A stretch of DNA of 64,000 bases from Paenibacillus massiliensis subsp. panacisoli DSM 21345 (GTDB lineage Bacteria; Bacillota; Bacilli; Paenibacillales; Paenibacillaceae): contig NZ_AUFO01000018.1 in the NCBI RefSeq assembly GCF_000426545.1, positions 62,001-126,000 on the forward strand. The letters run 5' to 3'. The position numbers and the translations under genes were made by a program. Positions within the stretch are counted from its first letter, which is position 1. Every line of letters begins with the position of its first letter. Below the pieces are notes generated by a model. It searched no databases. It was not told the DNA's origin and saw only the letters and a list, made by a program, of their open reading frames with translations. Positions 17,458 to 24,796 of this stretch are shown here, one piece after another.

Positions 17458-17802
17458 TTGTCAGTAACCATCATTGTGGAAGGCAAAAATGACCGCAGCA
17501 AGCTTAGACGCCTGCTAACGCCCGAGGTAACCATTCTCTGTACATTTGGCACACTGAATACGGTCAAGCTGGAGCATCTTCGAAAGGAAGCACGACATGA
17601 CGAGGTCTATCTCTTTCTGGATAATGACAGCTCAGGCAAAAAAATCCGTGGTGTGCTAAGCGACTCTTTTCCCGATGCCATGCATATGTATACCCGAAGA
17701 GGCTATGCCGGTGTCGAAGGCACACCTGATGAGTATGTCATTGCACAGCTTGAAAAAGCTGGCTTGGATGAATTTATCGTCTATCCAGCGGTGCTGGATT
17801 AA
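17458..17802 (+). CDS. Small toprim-domain protein
   Basis: This 114-residue protein is essentially one toprim domain. The conserved Glu lies in IIVEGKNDRSKLRR near the start and the D-x-D pair in YLFLDNDSSGKKIR. Similar stand-alone toprim proteins are related to RNase M5 and to primase-like proteins. The toprim fold binds Mg2+ for phosphoryl transfer, but this small family has no established role. The start is taken as TTG at 17458, 6 bases after GAGGTG. The GTG at 17449 overlaps that Shine-Dalgarno site. It is convergent with ctaB, with a shared terminator between them. Confidence 0.85.
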   Translation: MSVTIIVEGKNDRSKLRRLLTPEVTILCTFGTLNTVKLEHLRKEARHDEVYLFLDNDSSGKKIRGVLSDSFPDAMHMYTRRGYAGVEGTPDEYVIAQLEKAGLDEFIVYPAVLD

Positions 17803-17816
17803 TTTCTTCTAAATAC

Positions 17817-17843
17817 AAAAAAACTCCGCAAGGCTGCGGAGTT
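17817..17843. terminator. Bidirectional terminator between the toprim gene and ctaB
   Basis: AACTCCGCA (17822-17830) pairs with TGCGGAGTT (17835-17843). The minus-strand product ends in seven T, so it serves ctaB best. The plus-strand tail is only weakly T-rich. Confidence 0.75.
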
Positions 17844-17901
17844 CATATCACGTATTTGATGATGAGAAATGAATGACGGTCATAACGATGACAGCTCACA
17901 A

Positions 17902-18840
17902 TTACTTATGCACAGTATCGAAGATCATCAACAGGAAGCTAATCGTCAAGTAGTTAATGGAGAAGAAGAATACTTTTTTGGCCCATGCATCCGTGTCCTT
18001 TGCTTTGAAGCCCTTCAGAGCAAAATACAGCCATAGCAGGGATAAAAGCAAGGTCGCAATCATGAATACAAGGCCGGTATAGTTGTACACATACATCAGA
18101 ATGGGTACAGGAATCAGTAGTATAATGTAAGGAAGCGTCTGCCACTTGGTGCGCTCAATGCCTTTGACCACTGGCAGTAGCGGGAAGCCTGCGGCACGGT
18201 ACTCCTCCACTCTTCGGATGGCAAGAGCCCAGAAGTGAGGGGGTTGCCACAAGAACAACAGAGCAAACAGCAACCATGCACCTAGGTCAATCTGACCAGA
18301 AGCAGCTACGTAACCGATGACTGGCGGCATAGCACCAGAGATGCCTCCAATGGATGTACTCCATGTCGAGGTACGTTTAAGCCATAGGGTATAGATTACT
18401 ACGTACACGAACATACCTAGCATACCCAGTAAACCAGCCAGAGGCCCGGATAGCAACAACAAGACGGATAGGCCTACAATTCCCAAAGTAATTGCGTAGA
18501 TCAGCACGGTAGTCGGCTTGAGACGGCCTGTTGGTAATGAACGCTTGCGTGTGCGCTCCATCTTCATATCCAGCTCACGGTCAAAATAGTTGTTAAACAC
18601 GCAGGAGGAAGCCATAATAAGTGCGGTTCCGATTAGTGTAAAAAGCATTTTCATGTAGTCGACGTTCCAGCCGGAAGCCAGCCAAAATCCACCGAAGGCT
18701 GCAACCATATTGGTACGAAGGATACCAGGCTTGGTAACTGTAATAAAATCCTTCCAGGTACCTGCCTCAGCACCAGGTGGCTTACGACCTACTGTAACTG
18801 CGGCAGCGTCCGATTGAGTCTTATATTGTATATTATTCAC
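17902..18840 (-). CDS. ctaB: Heme O synthase (protoheme IX farnesyltransferase) CtaB
   Basis: CtaB attaches a farnesyl group to heme B to give heme O, the substrate of CtaA, in the membrane. The 312-residue protein shows the prenyltransferase motif NYFDRELDMKMERTRKR near residue 83, the second region IGYVAASGQ/LFLWQPPHFWALA, and about nine transmembrane segments. The start is GTG, with AAGGGGG about 12 bases upstream. It stands as a single gene, unlike the ctaBCDEF cluster of Bacillus, and works with ctaA at 1538-2452. A terminator-like hairpin lies in its 5' region at 18872-18897. Confidence 0.95.
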   Translation of the reverse strand: MNNIQYKTQSDAAAVTVGRKPPGAEAGTWKDFITVTKPGILRTNMVAAFGGFWLASGWNVDYMKMLFTLIGTALIMASSCVFNNYFDRELDMKMERTRKRSLPTGRLKPTTVLIYAITLGIVGLSVLLLLSGPLAGLLGMLGMFVYVVIYTLWLKRTSTWSTSIGGISGAMPPVIGYVAASGQIDLGAWLLFALLFLWQPPHFWALAIRRVEEYRAAGFPLLPVVKGIERTKWQTLPYIILLIPVPILMYVYNYTGLVFMIATLLLSLLWLYFALKGFKAKDTDAWAKKVFFFSINYLTISFLLMIFDTVHK

Positions 18841-18871
18841 GTTGGATCATGCCCCCTTCATTATCAGTCAG

Positions 18872-18897
18872 AAAAAAACGGAGGTTTTCTGCCTCCG
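18872..18897 (-). promoter_or_regulatory. Terminator-like hairpin just upstream of ctaB
   Basis: CGGAGG and CCTCCG (18879-18897) form a stem that on the minus strand is followed by seven T. It lies 32 bases upstream of the ctaB GTG, so it could attenuate ctaB. The best -10-like element (TATATC, minus strand, 18897-18902) overlaps its edge, so whether the hairpin is fully transcribed is not settled. Confidence 0.45.
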
Positions 18898-18986
18898 ATA
18901 TAAATTTTATCACAATTATTTGCCAAAGAGTTTGACAAAGATCGTACATTTCCAATTTTAGAGACATGAAAAGGAGCTGTTGTCGT

Positions 18987-19970
18987 GTGGATACAGCAAC
19001 ACATTTTGCCATTGGCTTCGGTCTGGCAGGTCTTGCCTATATTGATCCAGTAGTTGCAGCCGATCCCGTCACTGCTGGAGCTGTTATGCTCGCTACTGTG
19101 CTCGGATCGCAGGCGCCCGATTTCGATACCGTACTAAGAATGAGGGGGAATGCAGCCTATATACGCAATCACCGCGGATTATCTCACTCTCTTCCCTTTC
19201 TGGCCATATGGACGTTCCTGATTACGGCATTGATTATGTTACTGTTCAGAGAAGCCGCCATATGGCACGTAGCCCTGTGGACTGGGATCGCCGTATGTGT
19301 GCATGTCTTCACCGATTTATTCAACACCTATGGTACACAGGCTCTGCGTCCCTTCAGCCGTAAATGGATTTCCTGGGACATCATTCATATTTTTGACCCA
19401 TTCATCTTCGGAAGTCATGTCGTCGCAATTGTACTTTGGGCACTGCAATTATTGCCACCTGCCCCTCTGTTCACGGCGCTATATGGACTGCTCATCTTCT
19501 ATTATATATGGAGAGTGTGGAGTCATCGGCTGGGGAGGCAGCGAGTACAGCAGCTGGATGCTGGTTACAAGGAGGGAGACACCTATTCTCTAATTCCAAC
19601 GATGTCCTGGAGCAAATGGCATGTCGTGAAGGCATCACGTAATGGTAGCTATGAGCTCGGCATCTATGAGAACGGTGAGCTGAACTGGAATCGACGCGCC
19701 AAGTCCTCTACGCACGCAGCTGTGGAAGTCTCCACCCAGCACAGTGACATTCGTTCCTTCTTGTATTTCTCCTCGTATGCCGTGGCTAATGTAGAAGAAT
19801 TTGCTTGGGGATATATTGTTCGTTGGACCGATGTTCGTTATCGGCACCGAAAGCAGTATCCGTTCGTAGCAGTCATTGCTATGGATCGCAACTTCGAGAC
19901 ACTTCACACCTATGTCGGCTGGCTAAGTGACGAGAAAATGCAAAAAAGACTGTCCCCTCACATGAACTAG
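18987..19970 (+). CDS. YdjM-type membrane-bound metal-dependent hydrolase
   Basis: The N-terminal half is a membrane domain with the YdjM/LexA-binding family motifs: MDTATHFAIGFGLAGL, GSQAPDFDT, NHRGLSHSLPF and HVFTDLFNTYGT. Conserved His and Asp residues (H6, D47, D49, H66, H70, H109, D112) suggest a metal site as in phospholipase C-like membrane hydrolases; activity is unproven. The start is taken as GTG at 18987, 10 bases after AAGGAG, giving the usual 'MDTATH' start; the ATG at 18966 lies before that site. The C-terminal ~130 residues are soluble. Divergent from ctaB. Its terminator overlaps its stop. Confidence 0.85.
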   Translation: MDTATHFAIGFGLAGLAYIDPVVAADPVTAGAVMLATVLGSQAPDFDTVLRMRGNAAYIRNHRGLSHSLPFLAIWTFLITALIMLLFREAAIWHVALWTGIAVCVHVFTDLFNTYGTQALRPFSRKWISWDIIHIFDPFIFGSHVVAIVLWALQLLPPAPLFTALYGLLIFYYIWRVWSHRLGRQRVQQLDAGYKEGDTYSLIPTMSWSKWHVVKASRNGSYELGIYENGELNWNRRAKSSTHAAVEVSTQHSDIRSFLYFSSYAVANVEEFAWGYIVRWTDVRYRHRKQYPFVAVIAMDRNFETLHTYVGWLSDEKMQKRLSPHMN

Positions 19971-19980
19971 ACAGTCTTTT
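19944..19980 (+). terminator. Terminator of the YdjM-type gene
   Basis: AAAAGACTGTC (19944-19954) pairs with GACAGTCTTTT (19970-19980), an 11-bp perfect stem overlapping the stop codon and ending in T. Confidence 0.75.
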
Positions 19981-19982
19981 GG

Positions 19983-20093
19983 TTATACTCTAACGAATCC
20001 ACAATATTGCAGTTGGCAAGGAACGCTATTAGAGCATCCGTTACAGTTCCAACCTGAATAATGGGCATGAGTGACACGATAACTGACACTCAT
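19983..20093 (-). CDS. Possible 36-residue Cys-rich peptide
   Basis: An ATG frame on the minus strand gives MSVSYRVTHAHYSGWNC then NGCSNSVPCQLQYCGF, with four cysteines in 16 residues. AAGG lies only 1-2 bases before the ATG, so the ribosome site is poor. The 5' end overlaps a 10-bp hairpin (20064-20096). It may be a chance frame; it is reported because of the dense cysteine pattern and the lack of any other gene in this 340-base gap. Confidence 0.25.
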   Translation of the reverse strand: MSVSYRVTHAHYSGWNCNGCSNSVPCQLQYCGFVRV

Positions 20094-20101
20094 GCCTTAA
20101 A
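20064..20101 (+). terminator. Hairpin with T-rich tail
   Basis: GGCATGAGTG (20064-20073) pairs perfectly with CACTCATGCC (20087-20096), followed by TTAAATTTTT. It could end an unrecognised short plus-strand transcript; no plus-strand gene lies directly before it apart from the YdjM-type gene, which already has a terminator. Confidence 0.5.
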
Positions 20102-20259
20102 TTTTTGAAATACTTCCGCTCGACAGAGGCACAAACGTCCAATTCCAGTTGTTATTATGTAAGCGTACTCTTGACGAAATAGTAGCGTTTGATTCACAAT
20201 ACAAGAAGGAATACTTAAAAAATAAAGGAAACGGTTAAATTCCGTCTAGCCATGACGAG

Positions 20260-20285
20260 AAAAAGCCGGAGCACTTACGCTCCGG
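20260..20285 (-). terminator. Terminator of the first SASP gene
   Basis: CCGGAGC (20266-20272) pairs with GCTCCGG (20279-20285). The minus-strand product ends CTTTTTC. It lies 37 bases past the SASP stop. Confidence 0.75.
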
Positions 20286-20321
20286 ACTTTCATTCATGCA
20301 GGTATTGCTGAAAGTCGAGTC

Positions 20322-20555
20322 TTACAGTCCTGTCTGGCCTGCTGAAGTACCTGCCAGCGAAGCTTCTGCCTGCTGTACCAGCTTTTTGGTAATATATCCA
20401 CCCAGGGAGCCAGCTTCACGAGATGGCATGTTGCCATAGTAGCCGTCTGCTGGAATTGTAATTCCAAGCTCCTGCGCAGCCTCATATTTCAATTGCTGAA
20501 TGGCACTGTTAGCTTGTTGAACAACCAGATTGTTTGAACGATTACGTCCTGCCAT
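20322..20555 (-). CDS. Alpha/beta-type small acid-soluble spore protein (copy 1)
   Basis: The 77-residue product coats and protects spore DNA in the forespore and is degraded at germination. Family signatures are KYEAAQELGI, where the Gpr protease cuts, and GYYGNMPSREAGSLGGYITKKLV. AAAGGAG lies 8 bases before the ATG at 20555; a longer frame upstream lacks this. A sigma-G-type promoter lies at 20609-20637. The product is nearly the same as that of 23627-23866 in its core. Confidence 0.97.
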   Translation of the reverse strand: MAGRNRSNNLVVQQANSAIQQLKYEAAQELGITIPADGYYGNMPSREAGSLGGYITKKLVQQAEASLAGTSAGQTGL

Positions 20556-20608
20556 ATTTGAATCTCCTTTCAGTCTTGTGAATGAAGTTCCTTGCAAGCT
20601 TGCAAGCT

Positions 20609-20637
20609 TAGTATGGCTCAGACCCGGTTGCTTATTC
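20609..20637 (-). promoter_or_regulatory. Sigma-G-type promoter of SASP copy 1
   Basis: On the minus strand GAATA (20633-20637) and CATACTA (20609-20615) are separated by 17 bases, matching the forespore sigma-G pattern (GHATR / CATnnTA). It lies 54 bases upstream of the ATG. Confidence 0.75.
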
Positions 20638-20673
20638 CTGAAATGATCATATTCAATTATGGAGGTTTTTGCC

Positions 20674-20841
20674 ATGAGTAAGTCTCTATCCATGTGGTTC
20701 GCAGCTTCTTCCATCGTACTATTGACCGCTTCCGCTGTTGCGATCAGCCATTCGATCTGGCTGGCTCTTCTGCTTGGGTTGCTGTCTGTAGGAAATATTG
20801 GCTGGGGCTTCGTCGTCAAAGCCAAGCGCAATCGAGCCTAG
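20674..20841 (+). CDS. Small hydrophobic protein, two membrane segments
   Basis: The 55-residue product, starting MSKSLSMWFAASSIV, has two hydrophobic segments and a basic tail (KAKRNRA). GGAGG lies 8 bases before the ATG at 20674; the ATG at 20659 overlaps that site. It is divergent from SASP copy 1, and its 5' region overlaps the sigma-G promoter area. No family is recognised. Confidence 0.6.
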   Translation: MSKSLSMWFAASSIVLLTASAVAISHSIWLALLLGLLSVGNIGWGFVVKAKRNRA

Positions 20842-20900
20842 TACCACGCCTCCTATGGGTGCAGGCCGCGGCAAGCTTTAATAGTGTGCTTGAGTGATAT

Positions 20901-20922
20901 GGTTAGGGTAACCGCTTTTTTT
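20901..20922 (+). terminator. Terminator after the small hydrophobic protein gene
   Basis: GGTTA-GGG-TAACC followed by GCTTTTTTT. The stem is short but the T-run is clear. Confidence 0.5.
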
Positions 20923-20966
20923 GTACAAGATCTATTTGCTCAGCCATGCTGCATCCATAGCCAACA

Positions 20967-20994
20967 AGAGGAGCCCATAAGGGCCCCTCTTTTT
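20967..20994 (+). terminator. Second hairpin terminator
   Basis: AGAGGAGCCC (20967-20976) pairs with GGGCCCCTCT (20981-20990) with one mismatch around ATAA, followed by TTTT. It lies before the 3' end of the convergent trpS gene. Confidence 0.6.
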
Positions 20995-21084
20995 GGTGTA
21001 TCCAATACATAAGATGCAGTTATGCACCTTAATACATAGAAGCTTAGTGTATAAATAAGCTTGGTCCACAGAGACGAGCTACCT

Positions 21085-22068
21085 TTATCTAGGCAAAAAG
21101 CCCATCCGATGCCTTACCTCAGTCAAAGTACGCTCAGCTGCCTCCTGCGCTCTTTCAGCGGATTGGGAGAGAACACGAGTCAACTCCCCGGATTCACGAA
21201 TGTCTCGATAACGCTGTTGCAGTGGCTCGATGACGCTGAGCACGGCCTCGGCAAGCTCTTTTTTGAAGGCACCATACATCTGCCCCTCGAATCTTCTCTC
21301 CACCTCGGATAGCGTCAATCCAGAGCATTGACTATAAATACTCATCAGATTGCTGACCTCTGGCTTGTTGGCAGGATCATAGCGTACTTCGCTTCCCGAA
21401 TCTGTAGTTGCCCGACTGATTTTCTTACGAATGACGGACGGCTCATCCAGCAATGCAATATAGCTGCCTGGGTTAGGATTGCTCTTACTCATTTTCTTCG
21501 AGCCATCATCCAGTGACATGATTCTAGCCCCCACCTCAGGAATATAAGGCTCTGGAATGGTAAAGAACTCCCCGAATCTGTGATTAAAACGTCCTGCCAG
21601 ATCACGGGTCAGCTCCAGGTGCTGCTTTTGATCCTCGCCTACGGGTACGAGATCCGCATTATAGATCAGAATATCGGCAGCCATCAGCGCAGGGTATACG
21701 AAGAGTCCCGCACCGACGGATTCCTTCCCTTCCGACTTGTCCTTGAACTGCGTCATCCGCTCCAGCTCACCCATATTAGTTAACGTCGTCAGAATCCATC
21801 CGAGCTCTGCATGCTGTGGCACATGGGATTGGATGAACACACTGGATTTCACTGGGTCGATGCCAGCAGCCAGATACAACGCAGCTACAGCCTCTGATTG
21901 CTCGCGCAGCTTGGCTGGCTCCTGCTGGACAGTAATGGCGTGCAAGTCCACAACCATGAAGTAACACTGATGCTCATGCTGTAAGGCCACAAAATTCTTC
22001 ATAGCGCCGATGTAGTTGCCAAGGGTCAGTTGACCGCTGGGCTGAATACCTGAGAGCACTGTTTTCAT
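21085..22068 (-). CDS. trpS: Tryptophanyl-tRNA synthetase TrpS
   Basis: TrpS charges tRNA-Trp in the cytosol. The 327-residue class I enzyme has the HIGH-like region GIQPSGQLTLGNYIGA near the start and the KMSKS loop in DDGSKKMSKSNPNPGS near residue 195. The start is ATG at 22068 with AGGAGG 9 bases upstream. A longer open frame to 22197 runs into the T-box leader and is not used. Expression is under T-box control (22130-22421), from a strong promoter at 22475-22503. Confidence 0.97.
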   Translation of the reverse strand: MKTVLSGIQPSGQLTLGNYIGAMKNFVALQHEHQCYFMVVDLHAITVQQEPAKLREQSEAVAALYLAAGIDPVKSSVFIQSHVPQHAELGWILTTLTNMGELERMTQFKDKSEGKESVGAGLFVYPALMAADILIYNADLVPVGEDQKQHLELTRDLAGRFNHRFGEFFTIPEPYIPEVGARIMSLDDGSKKMSKSNPNPGSYIALLDEPSVIRKKISRATTDSGSEVRYDPANKPEVSNLMSIYSQCSGLTLSEVERRFEGQMYGAFKKELAEAVLSVIEPLQQRYRDIRESGELTRVLSQSAERAQEAAERTLTEVRHRMGFLPR

Positions 22069-22129
22069 AATTACATTCCTCCTATTTCCGATATGATCTG
22101 CAATTCCACTGAGTCTCTCTAGCGAACGC

Positions 22130-22421
22130 AAAAAAGGCCCCACATCCCCAAGGGACGCGAAACCGTGGTACCACCCTAATTCGCTGTCTCTGACCATGAC
22201 CCGAGAGCTGTTCTGTTGAACAGCACGGAAATCACCAAGAATAGAAGACCAGCCTTCAGGTTCCTGTAACGGGGAACAGCCGTTCCTTCATACTAACAAG
22301 CATCGTATGCTTGGGTTCTGTCGGAAACTCCAAGGTCCATTCGGCATTCCTCTCCCGCCGATTCACATCAACCATCGGCTTTCTGTAGAGAGTCTGGATT
22401 GCTTACTCTTCCTTGTCATCG
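22130..22421 (-). ncRNA. T-box riboswitch of trpS
   Basis: On the minus strand the leader begins with the Stem I start (GATGACAAGGAAGAGTA). It contains the T-box core AGGGTGGTACCACGG (22163-22177) and ends in GGGGCC followed by six T (22130-22135). In the Stem I region GAATGGACC holds a UGG codon in the usual specifier position, matching tryptophan. Uncharged tRNA-Trp should stabilise the antiterminator and allow trpS expression. Confidence 0.92.
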
Positions 22422-22449
22422 TATTCAGCAATATGCAGGACAGTAGCAT

Positions 22450-22479
22450 TTGACTGTCTCTTTTACTTAACAGTATGAT
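22450..22479 (+). promoter_or_regulatory. Promoter of the aldose epimerase gene, overlapping the trpS promoter
   Basis: TTGACT (22450-22455) and TATGAT (22474-22479) are 18 bases apart on the plus strand. The -10 element uses almost the same base pairs as the trpS -10 on the other strand. Confidence 0.65.
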
Positions 22480-22503
22480 AATTCCAGTTCACCTGAATGT
22501 CAA
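22475..22503 (-). promoter_or_regulatory. Promoter of the trpS T-box transcript
   Basis: On the minus strand TTGACA (22498-22503) and TATCAT (22475-22480) are 17 bases apart, a near-consensus sigma-A promoter about 55 bases before the T-box start. Confidence 0.8.
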
Positions 22504-22572
22504 ATAACATGTTATCATAGGAATGTATATTGCAATCATTATCCGATCAAAAGTGAACAAAGGAGCATGGAT

Positions 22573-23538
22573 ATGAAACAAGTGACCAAAGGACATTGGA
22601 ATGGTTACGACACGTACGTCTTACATAGCGAAGAGCTGGAAGTCACGGTACTGCCGCGGCTGGGAAATCAGGCCATCTCTGTTCTGGATACCCTCAGTGG
22701 ACGCGAGGTTGTACGTAGACCTGAAGAACAGGATTTGTCCTTATTTCAACAGAAGCCCTACCATTTCGGCGTTCCACTGCTTGTTCCTCCAGGACGCATT
22801 CGTCAAGGCCGCTTCACTTATGAAGGAATTGCATATCAATTCGATCAAAATACCGATAATCACAATCATATTCACGGGCTTCATCGCAAGCAAGCCTGGT
22901 GCGTAACCGACATTGAAGAAGACGAAGATGGATGTACATTGACGTCGGAATTGCTGACGGCAAATGATCCGCATTGGCTTGAGCAATTCCCGGTTCCTCT
23001 GCGGCTGCAGATGAGCTATCGACTACAGGGGAACATGTTCACTCAGACACTGGAGGTCACTAACTTAGGGGAGCATAACGCTCCTTTCGGCATAGGTTAC
23101 CATACCTGGTTCTTGCTTGACGGTCAGCCTGAACGTTGGCAACTCCAGCTACCCGTCAGCGGTCTCTACGGTCTGGATGAGCAGTTGCTTCCTACCGGCG
23201 AGCTCCAGGAGCTCGGGAATCTGGCTTGTCTCGCAGATGCACTCCCGCTGCAAGGTACGAATCTGGACACAGCTCTTCGAGCTGCTCCGGGGCCTGCTGT
23301 GGCGAATCTGGTCCGGAATGATGGTTATACAGTTCGTTATACGGTGGATGAGAGCTACTTCAAGCACTGGGTGCTGTATACCAAAGGTGAATGTGAGCAG
23401 TATCTATGCATTGAGCCTTATACCTGGCTACCAGATGCTCCTAATCTGAGCAAGCCGGATGATTTCACGGGTCTCATTCGTATTACTCCTGGTGAGACTG
23501 TTCGACTGACCTCCAGCATTCAGATTTTGCAACCATAA
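22573..23538 (+). CDS. Aldose 1-epimerase family protein
   Basis: The product is a 321-residue beta-sandwich protein of the galactose mutarotase superfamily, which interconvert alpha and beta anomers of sugars. The catalytic-type histidines are visible in NHNHIHGLHRKQAW (around residue 97) and IGYHTWFLLDG, with Glu in CIEPYTWLPDAPN near the C-terminus. The preferred start is ATG at 22573, 7 bases after AAAGGAG; the ATG at 22567 is too close to it. The substrate is unknown; it may be a YihR- or GalM-like sugar. It is expressed divergently from trpS. Confidence 0.88.
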   Translation: MKQVTKGHWNGYDTYVLHSEELEVTVLPRLGNQAISVLDTLSGREVVRRPEEQDLSLFQQKPYHFGVPLLVPPGRIRQGRFTYEGIAYQFDQNTDNHNHIHGLHRKQAWCVTDIEEDEDGCTLTSELLTANDPHWLEQFPVPLRLQMSYRLQGNMFTQTLEVTNLGEHNAPFGIGYHTWFLLDGQPERWQLQLPVSGLYGLDEQLLPTGELQELGNLACLADALPLQGTNLDTALRAAPGPAVANLVRNDGYTVRYTVDESYFKHWVLYTKGECEQYLCIEPYTWLPDAPNLSKPDDFTGLIRITPGETVRLTSSIQILQP

Positions 23539-23567
23539 ATTACCTTCCTAATAACCTCTCCTTCGGC

Positions 23568-23596
23568 GAATAGATTCATAATGATGTCACATACTA
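23568..23596 (+). promoter_or_regulatory. Sigma-G-type promoter of SASP copy 2
   Basis: GAATA (23568-23572) and CATACTA (23590-23596) are 17 bases apart, the same elements and spacing as at SASP copy 1. Confidence 0.75.
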
Positions 23597-23626
23597 TCCT
23601 TACCAAAGCCGAAGGAGGTGACAACG

Positions 23627-23866
23627 ATGTACGGATCTACACAACAACAAGGCAGACGTAACCGTAGTAATAATCTTATCGTACCTCAAGCCAATGCATC
23701 TCTGCAGCAGCTGAAATACGAGGCTGCACAAGAGCTGGGGATTACGATTCCAGCAGACGGCTATTACGGTAACATGCCTTCCCGTGAAGCAGGCTCCCTG
23801 GGTGGTTATATCACCAAGAAGCTGGTACAAATCGCCGAGCAGCAATTGTCAGGACAAGGCAAATAA
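23627..23866 (+). CDS. Alpha/beta-type small acid-soluble spore protein (copy 2)
   Basis: The 79-residue forespore DNA-binding protein shares the KYEAAQELGI and GYYGNMPSREAGSLGGY core with copy 1 (20322-20555). The head differs (MYGSTQQQGRRNRSNN). GAAGGAGGTG lies 5 bases before the ATG. The GTG at 23618 overlaps the ribosome site and is rejected. It has its own sigma-G-type promoter and terminator. Copies 1 and 2 flank trpS and the epimerase gene in opposite orientation. Confidence 0.97.
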   Translation: MYGSTQQQGRRNRSNNLIVPQANASLQQLKYEAAQELGITIPADGYYGNMPSREAGSLGGYITKKLVQIAEQQLSGQGK

Positions 23867-23887
23867 GAATAGTGCAGAAATACAGCT

Positions 23888-23917
23888 AAGCGGTCTCCTA
23901 AGGAGGCCGCTTCTTTG
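23888..23917 (+). terminator. Terminator of SASP copy 2
   Basis: AAGCGGTCTCC (23888-23898) pairs with GGAGGCCGCTT (23902-23912) with one G.T pair, followed by CTTT. Confidence 0.75.
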
Positions 23918-23980
23918 AGTAATATAACCTTTAATACCTTTTAATACTTGCACAATGCTGATCTGGATGGCTGCCTATGA

Positions 23981-24385
23981 TTAAGATGATTCCGAATTCG
24001 CTCCTGAATATGTATTTCTGGGATAACGAATCATCAGATTAGCCATGTTATAGTTGGACTCCAGCGTTGTGTCTACTACAATCTTACCTTGCATTACTGC
24101 GAACTCGTACGAGATCTCCCCATGGGTCCAGCTACGCTTCAGCTTTAAGGCATCAAGGGCCAGACTCCGAAACGTTGTACGCTGCTGAGCTGTTAATCCT
24201 GACAAGGCAGCATCCAGCTCATCTGTTCGACAACCAATTGGATGATGCTTGATTCCGAATTTGCCAATCACATTATTGCGAATCTGCACAAACACGATAC
24301 CAGATGTCAATCCTGACAGCTCCTCATCCAATTCTTTAAACACCATATCCAGTTGTCTAGGAAGTGACAGTTGCTCTATTTTCAT
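23981..24385 (-). CDS. Conserved hypothetical protein
   Basis: The 134-residue soluble protein reads SGIVFVQIRNNVIGKFGIKHHP, then WTHGEISYEFAVMQGKIVVDTTLESNYNMANLMIRYPR. It looks like a compact alpha/beta protein with no signal peptide. I recall similar proteins in Paenibacillaceae but cannot assign a domain or a function. AAAGGAGGAGGTGG precedes the ATG. A near-consensus promoter lies at 24451-24479. Confidence 0.75.
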   Translation of the reverse strand: MKIEQLSLPRQLDMVFKELDEELSGLTSGIVFVQIRNNVIGKFGIKHHPIGCRTDELDAALSGLTAQQRTTFRSLALDALKLKRSWTHGEISYEFAVMQGKIVVDTTLESNYNMANLMIRYPRNTYSGANSESS

Positions 24386-24450
24386 CCCACCTCCTCCTTT
24401 CGGCTTATTTAATTCCTAATTCGATGGTAAAAATTAGGTCTTACGGCTCA

Positions 24451-24479
24451 ATTATATGAAAATATATAGCTTCTTTCAA
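24451..24479 (-). promoter_or_regulatory. Sigma-A promoter of the 23981-24385 gene
   Basis: On the minus strand TTGAAA (24474-24479) and TATAAT (24451-24456) are 17 bases apart, 66 bases before the ATG. Confidence 0.75.
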
Positions 24480-24796
24480 CGATATCCAACATAAATGGGT
24501 TAAAATCCCTACAAAGTTAACGCATTCATACATTCCAGCCTTACTGGAAAATTAATAACCATTTAAATCGACAATTTGTGCGTCAACTCGATATCAAAAA
24601 GCCCATCCGTTGTTCGGATGGGCTATCAGCATTTTGTCGAATCATCGTACTTGATGCATCATTCGGGTGTAGAAGGTTAGACTACTATGCACATTCAGCT
24701 ACGAAAGGAGCACGTATCCAACCATTTTCTTCACTGGACCGTATGCTCCTCGCCCGCAGCGCAGCACGTAATGTTTAGAAGAGACCTAAGAGGTCC
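24480..24796. other. Intergenic region upstream of the 23981 gene and past pepF
   Basis: No coding frame with a ribosome site is seen. It holds the terminator at 24596-24624 and about 170 bases between that hairpin and the pepF stop with no recognised element. Confidence 0.4.
24596..24624 (-). terminator. Probable pepF terminator
   Basis: AGCCCATCC (24600-24608) pairs with GGATGGGCT (24616-24624). The minus-strand product ends in TTTTT. It is 170 bases past the pepF stop. Confidence 0.65.

Noticed and set aside
20556..20831. Extended N-terminus for SASP copy 1
   Set aside because: The real ATG at 20555 has AAAGGAG and the normal SASP start; the extension overlaps the sigma-G promoter.
22069..22197. 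Extended N-terminus for TrpS
   Set aside because: The extra codons lie in the T-box terminator region; the AGGAGG site fits the ATG at 22068.
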